64,000 nucleotides of DNA, taken from Pseudomonas arsenicoxydans. GTDB taxonomy: Bacteria; Pseudomonadota; Gammaproteobacteria; Pseudomonadales; Pseudomonadaceae. The stretch is taken from NCBI RefSeq assembly GCF_900103875.1, contig NZ_LT629705.1, forward strand, positions 2,303,001 through 2,367,000, given 5' to 3'. Position 1 is the first letter of the stretch; the number at the start of each line of letters is the position of its first letter. The notes beneath the pieces were generated by a model. That model saw only the letters and a program-made list of their open reading frames with translations, was not told the DNA's origin and ran no database searches. Made by a program: the position numbers and the translations under genes. This document shows positions 49,932 through 59,202 of the stretch, one piece after another.

Positions 49932-51308
49932 ATGTCCTTTACCCGTCGACAAATACTCGGTGGTCTGGCCGGTCTTGTGGTGGTTGGCGTGGGAGCCGGT
50001 GGCGCGTCGCGCTACTGGTTGGGCAAGATGGCCGACGCTGACGCCGGCCATGACTATGAGCTGATCGCCGCGCCGCTGGACGTCGAGTTGGTCGCCGGGC
50101 ACAAGACTCAAGCCTGGGCGTTCGGTCCGTCGGCGCCTGGCACCGAGTTGCGCGTGCGTCAGGGCGAATGGCTGCGGGTGCGGTTCATCAACCACCTGCC
50201 GGTGGCGACCACCATCCACTGGCATGGCATCCGCCTGCCGCTGGAAATGGACGGCGTGCCGTACGTTTCGCAATTGCCGGTGCTCCCGGGCGAATACTTC
50301 GACTACAAATTCCGCGTGCCCGACGCTGGCAGCTACTGGTATCACCCGCACGTGAACAGCAGCGAAGAGCTTGGCCGCGGCCTGGTCGGCCCGCTGATCA
50401 TCGAAGAGCGCGAGCCCACCGGTTTCAAGTACGAGAAAACCCTGAGTCTCAAGAGCTGGCACGTCGATGAAGAGGGCGCTTTCGTGGCCTTCAGCGTTCC
50501 TCGCGAAGCCGCCCGTGGTGGCACCGCCGGGCGCCTGTCGACCATCAACGGTGAGTCGCAAGCGGTGATCGAGTTGCCCGCCGGGCAAATCACCCGCGTG
50601 CGTTTGCTCAACCTCGATAACACGCTGACGTATCGCCTCAACATTCCCGGCGTCGAAGCGCAGATCTACGCGCTGGACGGCAACCCGATCGAACCGCGCC
50701 CGTTGGGCAAGGAATACTGGCTGGGCCCGGGCATGCGGATTTGTCTGGCGATCAAGGCGCCGCCGGCCGGTGAGGAGTTGTCCCTGCGCAACGGCCCGGT
50801 TCGCCTGGGCACGTTTCGTTCGGTGGCGAACACCGATGCTCCCACCGTGTGGCCGCCCGCGCTGCCCGCCAACCCGGTGGCCGAGCCGGACCTGGCCAAT
50901 GCCGAGAAACTCAACTTCAATTTCGAATGGGTGGGCTCGGTCTCGGTGAACGTCGACAACGGCAAGCCACCCAGCTTGTGGCAGATTAACGGCAAGGCCT
51001 GGGACATCACCGACAAGACCTGCGCCGACCGCCCGATTGCCAAGCTCGAGAAGGGCAAGAGCTACATTTTCGAATTGAAGAACATGACTCAATATCAGCA
51101 CCCGATTCACCTGCATGGCATGAGCTTCAAAGTCATCGCCTCGAATAGGCACAAGGTCATTCCGTATTTCACCGACACTTACTTGCTGGGCAAGAACGAG
51201 CGTGCGCAAGTGGCCTTGGTGGCGGATAACCCGGGGGTGTGGATGTTCCATTGCCATGTGATCGACCACATGGAAACCGGCCTGATGGCCGCGATCGAGG
51301 TGGCCTGA
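49932..51308 (+). CDS. Tat-exported multicopper oxidase
   Basis: The 458-residue enzyme has a twin-arginine signal (MSFTRRQILGGLAGLVVVG), so it folds with copper before export to the periplasm. Three cupredoxin domains are present. The copper ligands are intact: HWHG (about residue 96), YHPH (138), HPIHLHG (396) and HCHVIDHMETG (438), giving one type 1 and one trinuclear site. Likely substrates are Cu(I) or phenols; a methionine-rich CueO-type region is absent, so a CueO role is not certain. The stop shares one base with the tadA start, so the two are coupled. Confidence 0.92.
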   Translation: MSFTRRQILGGLAGLVVVGVGAGGASRYWLGKMADADAGHDYELIAAPLDVELVAGHKTQAWAFGPSAPGTELRVRQGEWLRVRFINHLPVATTIHWHGIRLPLEMDGVPYVSQLPVLPGEYFDYKFRVPDAGSYWYHPHVNSSEELGRGLVGPLIIEEREPTGFKYEKTLSLKSWHVDEEGAFVAFSVPREAARGGTAGRLSTINGESQAVIELPAGQITRVRLLNLDNTLTYRLNIPGVEAQIYALDGNPIEPRPLGKEYWLGPGMRICLAIKAPPAGEELSLRNGPVRLGTFRSVANTDAPTVWPPALPANPVAEPDLANAEKLNFNFEWVGSVSVNVDNGKPPSLWQINGKAWDITDKTCADRPIAKLEKGKSYIFELKNMTQYQHPIHLHGMSFKVIASNRHKVIPYFTDTYLLGKNERAQVALVADNPGVWMFHCHVIDHMETGLMAAIEVA

Positions 51309-51805
51309 TGCGTCAGATTCGTCCCGCCGCAATCATTGACCGCAGTCGCGACCGTGACTTCATGCGCGAAGCCCTGTCCCTCGCGGCTCAGGGTGCAACC
51401 CTTGGCGAAGTACCGGTCGGCGCGGTGCTGGTGCAGGACGGTGAAATCATCGGACGCGGCTTCAATTGTCCGATCAGCCGCCACGACCCGAGTGCCCATG
51501 CCGAGATGGTCGCGATCCGTGCTGCGGCGTTGGCGGCCAGCAACTATCGCCTGCCGGGCAGCACGCTCTATGTAACGCTTGAGCCGTGCAGCATGTGCGC
51601 CGGGCTGATCGTGCATTCACGGATTGCGCGGGTGGTGTATGGCGCCCTGGAACCGAAAGCCGGGATTGTGCAGAGTCAGGGGCAGTTTTTTACCCAGGGA
51701 TTTTTGAATCACCGAGTGCTCTATGAAGGCGGGGTGTTGGCTGAGGAGTGTGGGGCGGTGTTGAGCGAGTTCTTCAAGGCTCGGCGCGCGAAACCAGCAG
51801 ACTGA
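51308..51805 (+). CDS. tadA: tRNA-specific adenosine deaminase TadA
   Basis: TadA converts A34 of tRNA-Arg(ACG) to inosine and is essential in most bacteria. The 165-residue protein has the zinc/catalytic motifs HAEMVAIR (His and Glu) and TLEPCSMCAG (two Cys), with the VPVGAVLV segment before them. The ATG at 51308 overlaps the stop of the oxidase gene by one base. A REPIN follows. Confidence 0.97.
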   Translation: MRQIRPAAIIDRSRDRDFMREALSLAAQGATLGEVPVGAVLVQDGEIIGRGFNCPISRHDPSAHAEMVAIRAAALAASNYRLPGSTLYVTLEPCSMCAGLIVHSRIARVVYGALEPKAGIVQSQGQFFTQGFLNHRVLYEGGVLAEECGAVLSEFFKARRAKPAD

Positions 51806-51816
51806 ACCCCAAAACC

Positions 51817-51911
51817 AATGTGGGGCGAGCCTGCTCGCGATAGCGGTGTGTCAGTCGACATAACTAGTGACTGGCACACTGCTATCGCGAGCAGGCTCGC
51901 TCCCACAGGGG
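51817..51911. repeat. REP pair (REPIN), variant core GCGAGCCTGCTCGC
   Basis: Inverted copies at 51818-51845 (AATGTGGGGCGAGCCTGCTCGCGA) and 51883-51910 have the family A frame GTGGG..GCGA but a different stem (GCGAGC/GCTCGC instead of GCGGGC/GCCCGC). It is a second REP subfamily. Confidence 0.85.
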
Positions 51912-51938
51912 ATCTCCATTGGGTTGGAGATTGAGGTT

Positions 51939-52895
51939 CTATTTGCGGGCGACGATGACGGCACGCATCGGCGCCGGCAGTCCTTCAATGGTCTTGCTGT
52001 GATCCTCGGGATCAAGGAAGTCACTCAACGACTGATACTTCATCCACTCCGTCCCGCGTTGCTCCTCGACCGTGGTCACGCTCACGTCGACACAGCGAAC
52101 ATCGGTAAACCCGGCACGGCGCAACCATAACTCCAGCGCTGGCACCGACGGCAGGAACCACACATTACGCATCTGCGCATAACGGTCTTCCGGCACCAAC
52201 ACCTGTTGCTGATCACCTTCGATCACCAGCGTTTCCAGGACCAGCTCACCGCCCTTGACCAGGCAATCTTTCAGCGCCAGCAAGTGCTCGATCGGCGAGC
52301 GACGGTGATAGAACACGCCCATGGAAAACACGGTGTCGAAGCCTTCCATGTTCGGCGGCAGGTCTTCGAACGGGAATGGCAGGTGCCAGGCGTTGGGCTC
52401 GGACAGATAACGTTGCACGGCCTGGAACTGGCAGAAGAACAGCCAGTTCGGATCGACACCAATCACGCTGTCGGCCCCGGCGCCGAGCATGCGCCACATG
52501 TAGTAGCCATTGCCGCAGCCGACATCGAGGATGCGTTTGCCCTTGAGGTCCAGATGCGGCGCGACCCGCGACCACTTCCAGTCCGAGCGCCATTCGGTGT
52601 CGACGTGCACGCCAAACAGGTCGAACGGCCCTTTGCGCCACGGCGACAGCCCCATCAGCGCCGTGCGCATTTGCGCACGGGTTTCGTCATCGCAATCGGT
52701 GTCCAGCGTCAGGCCATTGAGCAGGTCGACTTCACTCGGCTGGATCTTTGGCAAGGCGTCCAGCGCACTTTGCCAACGTTCCAGGTCGCCGTGACCCTTC
52801 TCCATTTTCTTGTCGAGTTGCGCTTGCAGGGTGTTGGCCCATTCGGCCAGCGGGGTGCCAGACAGACGGCGGGCGAGAGGGGACAGATCAATCAT
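51939..52895 (-). CDS. cmoB: tRNA U34 carboxymethyltransferase CmoB
   Basis: CmoB transfers the carboxymethyl group of Cx-SAM to 5-hydroxyuridine-34 to form cmo5U. The 318-residue protein has the Rossmann motif [14 protein letters not shown] and the N-terminal domain with [20 protein letters not shown]. It overlaps cmoA by four bases and depends on the Cx-SAM made by CmoA. Confidence 0.98.
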   Translation of the reverse strand: MIDLSPLARRLSGTPLAEWANTLQAQLDKKMEKGHGDLERWQSALDALPKIQPSEVDLLNGLTLDTDCDDETRAQMRTALMGLSPWRKGPFDLFGVHVDTEWRSDWKWSRVAPHLDLKGKRILDVGCGNGYYMWRMLGAGADSVIGVDPNWLFFCQFQAVQRYLSEPNAWHLPFPFEDLPPNMEGFDTVFSMGVFYHRRSPIEHLLALKDCLVKGGELVLETLVIEGDQQQVLVPEDRYAQMRNVWFLPSVPALELWLRRAGFTDVRCVDVSVTTVEEQRGTEWMKYQSLSDFLDPEDHSKTIEGLPAPMRAVIVARK

Positions 52896-53635
52896 GGCAA
52901 GGCAATCAACGAGGCAAAGTTAAGACACTGGAACCACGGCACGACTTTCGAGAACCCGGCCGCCATCAGGCGTTCGCGGTGTTCTTCGAGACTGTCGGGC
53001 TTCATGACGTTTTCGATGGCGCTGCGTTTCTGGGCGATTTCCAGTTCGCTGTAGCCGTTGGCGCGCTTGAACGCGACGTGCAGATCGGTGAGCAGCGCAT
53101 GTTCTTCAGGATCGTTGAAGCGCAGTTTCTCCGACAGAATCAGCGCGCCGCCGGGCAGCAGCGATTGGCGGATGCGCGAGAGCAGGGCGGTGCGCTGGTC
53201 CGGGGCGATGAATTGCAGGGTGAAATTCAGCGCCACCACCGAAGCGGGCTGGAACTCAAGGGCGAGGATGTCGCCTTCGATCACTTCCACCGGCAGCAAC
53301 TCCTGGAACATCGAGTCCTGACCGTTGAGGTATTCGCGGCAACGCTCGACCATCGCTGCGGAGTTATCCACAGCAATAACTCGGCAACCATCGGTGCGCA
53401 CGTGGCGACGCAATGCTTGAGTCACGGCCCCCAATGACGAGCCGAGGTCGTAGAGCACGCTGTTGGGTTGGGCAAATTGCGCAGCGAGCACGCCGAGGTT
53501 TTCAACGATGGTCGGATAACCCGGCACCGAGCGCTTGATCATGTCCGGGAACACCCGCACCACGTCCTCGTTAAAGGCGAAGTCGGGCACCTGGGCCAGA
53601 GGCTGGGCGAAAAGGCGATCGGGTTCTTTGCTCAC
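52892..53635 (-). CDS. cmoA: Carboxy-S-adenosyl-L-methionine synthase CmoA
   Basis: CmoA makes Cx-SAM from SAM and prephenate. The 247-residue protein has [19 protein letters not shown] and [15 protein letters not shown] (SAM site; the usual family motif reads DLGCS or DLGSS). The GTG at 53635 ([11 protein letters not shown]) is chosen because relatives start at this point; an ATG 15 codons earlier adds non-family residues. Confidence 0.96.
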   Translation of the reverse strand: MSKEPDRLFAQPLAQVPDFAFNEDVVRVFPDMIKRSVPGYPTIVENLGVLAAQFAQPNSVLYDLGSSLGAVTQALRRHVRTDGCRVIAVDNSAAMVERCREYLNGQDSMFQELLPVEVIEGDILALEFQPASVVALNFTLQFIAPDQRTALLSRIRQSLLPGGALILSEKLRFNDPEEHALLTDLHVAFKRANGYSELEIAQKRSAIENVMKPDSLEEHRERLMAAGFSKVVPWFQCLNFASLIALP

Positions 53636-53754
53636 GGCGGTTCCAGCAGCTTCGGTTGAAAAGGCCGGCATTTTAGCCAAATTGACGAGGGGATGCGCGG
53701 GTTGTCTGATAAAGCGCCGGGCAGATCCGGACTCTATGTTTTCAGGGAGACCGT

Positions 53755-53819
53755 TATCGCGGGCAAGCCCGCTCCCACAGGATTGCGCTGTACTTGTGGG
53801 AGCGGGCTTGCCCGCGATG
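53755..53819. repeat. REP pair (REPIN), family A, short spacer
   Basis: Inverted cores (TATCGCGGGCAAGCCCGCTCC and TGTGGGAGCGGGCTTGCCCG) are separated by only 14-18 bases. It lies between cmoA and yhhN. Confidence 0.9.
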
Positions 53820-53822
53820 AAC

Positions 53823-54458
53823 TCAGCGAGGTTTCAGGCCGAACGCCGACGCCGTAATACCCCATTGCCCCACCCAGTAACTGAGGATAATCACGTAGGG
53901 CGCCGCCTCGAACGGCACGACAAATCGGCTAATACCAATGACGCTGTCGGAGAACACAAACGCCACCGCACCGGCCGCCGCCAGCAGGGCCGAGCGTTGA
54001 GGCACATCGCTGCCCAAGCGAGCCAGCGCGCGCCAGAGCATCGCGCTGATGGCCAAACCGTAAACGATCACCGGAATCAGCAACGGGCCCAGCCCGTGGG
54101 AAATCAGGATCCCCAGCAGCACCGCGCCAACTGCCAAAGCCATCACCAATGGCAACAACGCCAACCGCCGGCAATCGCTCAAATAAGCTTTCAGATACGC
54201 CAGATGCGCGACCAAAAACGCACCGAGGCCAAACACAAACAAATCCCCCGGCCACGCCAGCAACACATCACCGAGTAAGGAGAAAATCAGTCCAAGGCTG
54301 ATCCAGCGCCGATAGTCGCTGGGCGGTGCATCGTGCAGCCAGCCGAGCAGGGCCAGCACCGGCAGCGGCTTGACCAGCAGGCATAACAACGTGGCGTGTA
54401 CGCTCAGCCCATAGAGGAACGTCACCGCACCCATCAGCGCGAGGATCAGCCAACCCAT
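53823..54458 (-). CDS. YhhN-family membrane protein (lysoplasmalogenase-like)
   Basis: The 211-residue inner-membrane protein has about eight hydrophobic helices. YhhN/TMEM86 blocks are visible: [12 protein letters not shown] at residues 32-43, the acidic [26 protein letters not shown] stretch interrupted here for brevity, and [11 protein letters not shown] near 170. Family members cleave the vinyl-ether bond of lysoplasmalogens in eukaryotes; the bacterial substrate is unknown. It starts two bases after the icp stop and is likely co-transcribed with it. Confidence 0.88.
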   Translation of the reverse strand: MGWLILALMGAVTFLYGLSVHATLLCLLVKPLPVLALLGWLHDAPPSDYRRWISLGLIFSLLGDVLLAWPGDLFVFGLGAFLVAHLAYLKAYLSDCRRLALLPLVMALAVGAVLLGILISHGLGPLLIPVIVYGLAISAMLWRALARLGSDVPQRSALLAAAGAVAFVFSDSVIGISRFVVPFEAAPYVIILSYWVGQWGITASAFGLKPR

Positions 54459-54460
54459 GA

Positions 54461-54853
54461 TCAGTTAACCGAGATCGCGCAGTCGAAGGTTTCCACCGGC
54501 AGCACTTCTGGTGCCCAAGGCTGTTGGGAGGTCAGGCGCAGACGACCGTTGCCGGCGGCGAACGCCTGAAAGCGCCAGGTCGAAATGCCGGCACTGCCGA
54601 CAATCCCGGCGTCTTCGGGATTGCTGTAAACCTCGGGGCTGAGTGCATGCAGCACGCCGCCGGCCGAGTCTTGAATCGCCCAGCGATAACCGGTGGTCGG
54701 GTTGCTGGGCAGGGTCACGATCAGGTTTTGCCCGTTGCGCAGTTGCACGGGGCATTCGCTTTGTTTTTCCACGGTCACGTTCTGTTTCGGTTGCGTGGCG
54801 CAAGCCGCCAACAGAGAAAGGGCGAGGGGGACGAACAGGCGAGTAGGGGACAT
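54461..54853 (-). CDS. icp: Chagasin-type cysteine protease inhibitor lipoprotein (I42)
   Basis: The 130-residue lipoprotein has a signal peptide ending in LLAAC (Cys19). The mature domain has the three chagasin loops: NPTTGYRW (the diagnostic motif), a GSAGISTWRF loop and the RLTSQQPWAPE loop. It should inhibit papain-type cysteine proteases in the envelope. ATG at 54853 is the only start with a signal peptide. It is next to an AsrA-like Lon gene, as is icp (PA0778) next to asrA (PA0779) in P. aeruginosa. Confidence 0.88.
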   Translation of the reverse strand: MSPTRLFVPLALSLLAACATQPKQNVTVEKQSECPVQLRNGQNLIVTLPSNPTTGYRWAIQDSAGGVLHALSPEVYSNPEDAGIVGSAGISTWRFQAFAAGNGRLRLTSQQPWAPEVLPVETFDCAISVN

Positions 54854-54967
54854 GGGGGCAGCGGCTCCGGCGTTCACGACGAACGGCGAGCATAACTGAA
54901 GATGAGGCAAAGTGTGACAGCCATACCGTAGGGCTGGCTGGGGGATTTGTGTTGTCAGTGCCGACGT

Positions 54968-55036
54968 CATCGCGGGCAAGCCCGCTCCCACAGGGATAGT
55001 GATGAACCTGTGGGAGCGGACTTGCCCGCGATAGCG
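54968..55036. repeat. REP pair (REPIN), family A, short spacer
   Basis: Inverted cores (CATCGCGGGCAAGCCCGCTC and CTGTGGGAGCGGACTTGCCC) with a spacer near 18 bases. The second arm has one mismatch (GGACTTG). Confidence 0.88.
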
Positions 55037-55059
55037 TCGGTACAGTCGCTACATTTCTG

Positions 55060-57477
55060 TCAGAACAAAATCTTCGCCACATCGGCAAAGCGTTTGGCGA
55101 AGTGCACGGTGATCCCTTCCTTCAGATAGTCCGGCAATTCTTCAAAGCTGCCACGGTTCGGCTCCGGCAGGATCAGCTCAAAAATCTTCTGCCGGCGCGC
55201 CGCAATGACCTTCTCACGCACCCCGCCAATCGGCAGTACATGCCCGGTCAGCGTCAGTTCACCGGTCATGGCCACGCCTTTTTTCGGCGGCTGGTTGCGA
55301 GCGAGTGAGAGCAGGGCGCTGGCCATGGTCACGCCGGCGCTTGGGCCGTCTTTCGGGGTGGCACCTTCCGGAACGTGCAGGTGGACGAAGGCTTCGTCGA
55401 AGAACTTCGGATCGCCGCCAAATGACTTCAGGTTCGAGCTGACGTAGCTGTAGGCGATTTCTGCCGACTCTTTCATCACATCGCCCAGTTGCCCGGTGAG
55501 TTTGAAGCCTCGGTTCAAGGTGTGGATTCGCGTGGCTTCAATCGGCAGGGTCGCGCCGCCCATGCTGGTCCAGGCCAGGCCGGTGATGACACCGATGCCG
55601 GACAACACTTGCTCGTTGCGGAACACTGGATGGCCCAGTGAGGCTTCGAGGTCTTTCGGCCCAAGTTTGATCACCGCGTTCGGTTCATCGATCAGTTTGA
55701 CCACGGCCTTGCGCACCAGTTTGCCCAGTTGTTTTTCCAACTGACGCACCCCGGCTTCACGGGCGTAGCCGTCGATCAAGGCTTTCAACGCGCTGTCGCT
55801 GATGCTCAGGCTGCCTTTGGACACGCCGGCCTTTTCCAGCTGCTTGGGCCACAAGTGGCGCTTGGCGATGGCGATTTTTTCTTCGGTGATGTAACCCGAT
55901 AGGCGAATCACTTCCATCCGGTCGAGCAACGGGCCGGGAATCGAGTCCAGGGTGTTGGCCGTGCAGATGAACAGCACTTTCGACAGGTCCAGACGCAAGT
56001 CCAGGTAGTGGTCGAGGAATTCGACGTTCTGTTCCGGGTCGAGGGTTTCCAGCAACGCCGAGGCTGGGTCGCCTTGGTAGCTTTGGCCCATCTTGTCGAT
56101 TTCGTCGAGCATGATCACCGGGTTCATCACTTCGACGTCTTTCAACGCGTGGACGAGTTTGCCCGGCTGCGCGCCGATGTAGGTGCGGCGGTGGCCCTTG
56201 ATCTCGGCTTCGTCACGCATACCGCCGAGGCTGAAGCGATAGAACGGTCGGCCGAGGGATTCGGCGATGGATTTGCCGACGCTGGTTTTACCCACGCCCG
56301 GCGGGCCGACCAGCAGCACGATGGAACCGCTGATCTCGCCCTTGTAGGCGCCGACCGCGAGGAATTCGAGGATGCGGTCCTTGATGTCGTCGAGGCCGGC
56401 GTGGTGTTTATCCAGCACTTTGCGCGCGTGCTTGAGGTCGAGTTTGTCCTCGCCGTACACGCCCCACGGCACCGAGGTCGCCCAGTCGAGGTAGTTGCGG
56501 GTGACCGCGTATTCCGGGGAGCCGGTCTCGAGGATCGACAGTTTGTTCATTTCCTCTTCGATGCGTTTTTGCGCCTGGTTTGGCAATACTTTGCCTTCCA
56601 GGCGTTGCTCGAACTGTTCGATGTCGGCGCTGCGGTCGTCCTTGGTCAGGCCCAGCTCTTGCTGGATGACCTTGAGTTGTTCCTTGAGGAAGAATTCGCG
56701 CTGATGTTCGCCGATCTTGCGGTTAACTTCGGCTGAGATCTCTTTCTGCAGGCGTGCGACTTCGACTTCCTTGCGCAGCATCGGCAGGACTTTTTCCATG
56801 CGCTTGAGCATTGGCACGCAGTCGAGCACTTCTTGCAGTTCGCTGCCGGTGGCCGAGGTCAGTGCTGCGGCGAAGTCGGTCAGCGGCGAGGGATCGTTGG
56901 GGCTGAAGCGGTTGAGGTAGTTTTTCAGTTCTTCGCTGTACAGCGGGTTGAGCGGCAGCAGTTCCTTGATCGCATTGATCAGCGCCATGCCGTAGGCCTT
57001 GACCTCGTCGGTCGGCTCGGTGGGCTGGTGCGGGTATTCGACTTCGACTAGGTACGGCGGGCGATGGTGTTTGAGCCAGGTGCGGATGCGTACGCGGGTC
57101 AGGCCTTGGGCGACGAATTGCAGTTTGCCGTTTTCGCGGCTGGCGTGGTGGACCTTGACCAGGGTGCCGTAGAGCGGCAGGGCCGAGGTGTCGAAATGGC
57201 GTGGGTCTTCCTGGGGGGTGTCCATGTAGAACAGGGCCAGGGAGTGGTGGTCGGATTTGCTGACGAGGTCGAGGGTTTCGGCCCAGGGTTCTTCGTTGAC
57301 GATGACTGGCAGGACTTGGGCCGGGAAGAATGGGCGGTTGTGGATCGGGATGATGTAGACCTTGTCCGGCAGGTTTTGGCCGGGCAGGGCTAGGCCTTTG
57401 CTGGTGGCGGGGTGTTCGGCGTTTTCTGGGTCGGCGTATTCGCTCGGGTCTTCGGGGAATTCTTGCTGGTCGCTCAT
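55060..57477 (-). CDS. Lon-type ATP-dependent protease, AsrA-like paralogue
   Basis: The 805-residue protein has the LON N-terminal domain, a coiled-coil, the AAA+ module (Walker A GPPGVGKTSVGKS, Walker B VIMLDEIDK) and the Ser-Lys protease domain with PKDGPSAGVTMA and GGVREKVIAARR. Its start DQQEFPEDPSEYADPEN is unlike classical LonA. The neighbouring icp and the length point to the AsrA type (PA0779), which in P. aeruginosa affects aminoglycoside response. The main lon gene is expected elsewhere. ATG at 57477 is preceded by AGGTG. Confidence 0.9.
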   Translation of the reverse strand: MSDQQEFPEDPSEYADPENAEHPATSKGLALPGQNLPDKVYIIPIHNRPFFPAQVLPVIVNEEPWAETLDLVSKSDHHSLALFYMDTPQEDPRHFDTSALPLYGTLVKVHHASRENGKLQFVAQGLTRVRIRTWLKHHRPPYLVEVEYPHQPTEPTDEVKAYGMALINAIKELLPLNPLYSEELKNYLNRFSPNDPSPLTDFAAALTSATGSELQEVLDCVPMLKRMEKVLPMLRKEVEVARLQKEISAEVNRKIGEHQREFFLKEQLKVIQQELGLTKDDRSADIEQFEQRLEGKVLPNQAQKRIEEEMNKLSILETGSPEYAVTRNYLDWATSVPWGVYGEDKLDLKHARKVLDKHHAGLDDIKDRILEFLAVGAYKGEISGSIVLLVGPPGVGKTSVGKSIAESLGRPFYRFSLGGMRDEAEIKGHRRTYIGAQPGKLVHALKDVEVMNPVIMLDEIDKMGQSYQGDPASALLETLDPEQNVEFLDHYLDLRLDLSKVLFICTANTLDSIPGPLLDRMEVIRLSGYITEEKIAIAKRHLWPKQLEKAGVSKGSLSISDSALKALIDGYAREAGVRQLEKQLGKLVRKAVVKLIDEPNAVIKLGPKDLEASLGHPVFRNEQVLSGIGVITGLAWTSMGGATLPIEATRIHTLNRGFKLTGQLGDVMKESAEIAYSYVSSNLKSFGGDPKFFDEAFVHLHVPEGATPKDGPSAGVTMASALLSLARNQPPKKGVAMTGELTLTGHVLPIGGVREKVIAARRQKIFELILPEPNRGSFEELPDYLKEGITVHFAKRFADVAKILF

Positions 57478-58083
57478 GGGGCACCTGCGCAATGGGGTAT
57501 GGGTCTTAGATGGGGCGGGTTGGCTGTGGTTTCAATGGCAGGGGATATTTCTGGGTGTGTTCAGGGTTTGGACAGGTGCTGGTGTGACCTGGCTTTCCCG
57601 GATGTACCCGATTCCCCCGTAGGAGCTGTCGAGTGCAACGAGGCTGCGATCTTTTGATCTTTTGATCTTTTGATCTTGGCCTTGATCTTGGCCTTGACGG
57701 CCTGGTAGCCGATCAGGTTCTTGTTGGCCTGGTGCATATCCGTTGCTGCGGTGATGGCGGCTGGCGGTTTCGCCCTTACGGCGAGTCCCTTTTGGCAAAC
57801 GCCCCAAAAGGAACCAAAAGGTCTTGCCCCGGCGTCCGGCCCCTCGCTGGGGCTCGGTGTTCCTTCGTTCCGGCATTCATCTGGGGGCATCGCCTCCGGT
57901 CTGCTTCGCGACGACCTCCTCTCGATGTGTTCGACTTCGTCGAACGGCGCTACGCGCCTGCCCCCCAGATGAACGCCTCCACTCAGCCTGCCGAAGGGGC
58001 GGGTGGATCAAGATCAAAAGCTGCAGGCGAGCTACCGCTCGGCCTATTGAGTGGTGAGGAGCGAAGCGTGTACGCCGATCTAT
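57478..58083. other. Non-coding block: family B half-repeat, GATCTTTT microsatellite and GC-rich element
   Basis: A single family B unit (57618-57656) is followed by GATCTTTT repeated in tandem and degenerate CTTGATCTTGGC units (about 57650-57690). Then about 330 bases (57700-58030) hold GC-rich sequence with short inverted repeats such as TTTTGGCAAACGCCCCAAAA and an AG-CGAAGCGTGT end. Frames open on several strands lack ribosome sites and code for Arg/Cys/Pro-rich products. I take it as a repeated non-coding element of pseudomonads, by memory of similar sequences near other genes. Confidence 0.5.
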
Positions 58084-58713
58084 TGTGGGAGCTGGCTTGC
58101 CAGCGAAGGCGGCCTGACAGCCGACCAGTCTCTTTCAGGTGTACCCGGTCCACTGTGGGAGCTGGCCTGCCGGCGATGGCACCCCGCCAGCCGACCAGTC
58201 TCTTTCAGGTGTACCCGGTCCACTGTGGGAGCTGGCCTGCCAGCGATGGCTGCCTGACAGCCGACCAGTCTCTTGCAGGTGTACCCGGTCCACTGTGGGA
58301 GCTGGCCTGCCGGCGATGGCGGCCTGGCAGCCGACCAGTCTCTTTCAGGTGTACCCGGTCCACTGTGGGAGCTGGCCTGCCAGCGATGGCACCCAGACAG
58401 CCGACCAGTCTCTTTCTGGTGTACCCGGTCCACTGTGGGAGCTGGCCTGCCAGCGATGGCACCCTGGCAGCCGACCAGTCTCTTTCTGGTGTACCCGGTC
58501 CACTGTGGGAGCTGGCCTGCCAGCGATGGCGGCCTGACAGCCGACCAGTCTCTTTCAGGTGTACCCGGTCCACTGTGGGAGCTGGCCTGCCAGCGATGGC
58601 ACCCCGCCAGCCGACCAATCTCATGCAGGTATGCACCGAACCCTGTGGGAGCTGGCTTGCCAGCGAAGGCGGCCTGCCAGCCGGCCAATCTGTTGCAGAT
58701 GTACAAAACTTAA
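58084..58713. repeat. Tandem array of nine 70-bp repeats with an internal REP-like palindrome
   Basis: TGTGGGAGCTGGCCTGCCAGC starts every unit at exact 70-base steps (58084, 58154 ... 58644), followed by GCCGACCAGTCTCTTTCAGG and GTACCCGGTCCAC. The first and last units have GGCTTGCCAGCGAAGGCGGC (REP-like); the seven inner ones have GGCCTGCCAGCGATGGC. A 10-base variable segment after GATGGC differs among units. It is not coding: long frames on both strands result from the lack of stops in the unit. Confidence 0.95.
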
Positions 58714-58820
58714 TTGTGGAAGCGAGCCTGCTCCGGGCGGCGTTCCGACGATGGCGGTGTGTCATTCACATTAATATCGACTGACACGCCGCCATCGCGG
58801 GCAAGCCCGACTCCCACAGG
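58714..58820. repeat. Degenerate REP pair after the tandem array
   Basis: A worn REP core (TTGTGGAAGCGAGCCTGCTC, 58713-58732) is followed by CGATGGCGGTGTGTCA and its inverse TGACACGCCGCCATCG, then CGGGCAAGCCCGACTCCCAC. The two outer cores are from different subfamilies. Confidence 0.75.
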
Positions 58821-58824
58821 GGGA

Positions 58825-59202
58825 TTAGCGGTGTGTTGCGGGTTTTGGCAATTCAACGTTATCCAGCATTCGGTTCACCGCCAGCTCGGCCAGCATCACT
58901 ATCTGCTGAATCGCCATCGCCGTGTGTCGGTGCGGGCCTTCCAGATAGCCGGCGAAGTCACTTGCCATGACACTGGCCTGGGCCAACGACTCGCAGGTGT
59001 GGGCCAGCAGGTCTTCGTCTTTGATGTCCGGCGCAACCAGGAACAGGGTGCTTGGTTTGCGGTTAGCCGGTGATTTGAGGGCGGCGGGGTTGAGGTAGTG
59101 GTCCAGCGCGCGTTCGGCGGCGTCGTTGAATTTTTTGGAATCGGCGGATTCGTAGGGGGAAACGTCGTCGGCTTTCGGGGGATTGGGTGTTTCTTTGATC
59201 AT
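58825..59202 (-). CDS. DUF6124-family protein (125 aa)
   Basis: The 125-residue cytoplasmic protein has the family start MIKETPNPP with an acidic stretch, the DAAERALDHYL motif, and a helical region PHRHTAMAIQQIVMLAELAVNR near the end. A TGGAG site precedes the ATG. Function is unknown; members are frequent as single genes in pseudomonads, often in several copies. Confidence 0.85.
   Translation of the reverse strand: MIKETPNPPKADDVSPYESADSKKFNDAAERALDHYLNPAALKSPANRKPSTLFLVAPDIKDEDLLAHTCESLAQASVMASDFAGYLEGPHRHTAMAIQQIVMLAELAVNRMLDNVELPKPATHR

Noticed and set aside
58084..58713. CRISPR array
   Set aside because: Regular repeats are present, but the whole 70-base unit is repeated, including the part that would be spacer, and no cas gene is near.
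57732..58784. Long open frames on both strands over the 70-bp array (up to 350 codons)
   Set aside because: They run through a tandem repeat whose unit (70 bases, not a multiple of three) has no stop in most frames; there is no ribosome site and the products are repeats of the REP sequence.
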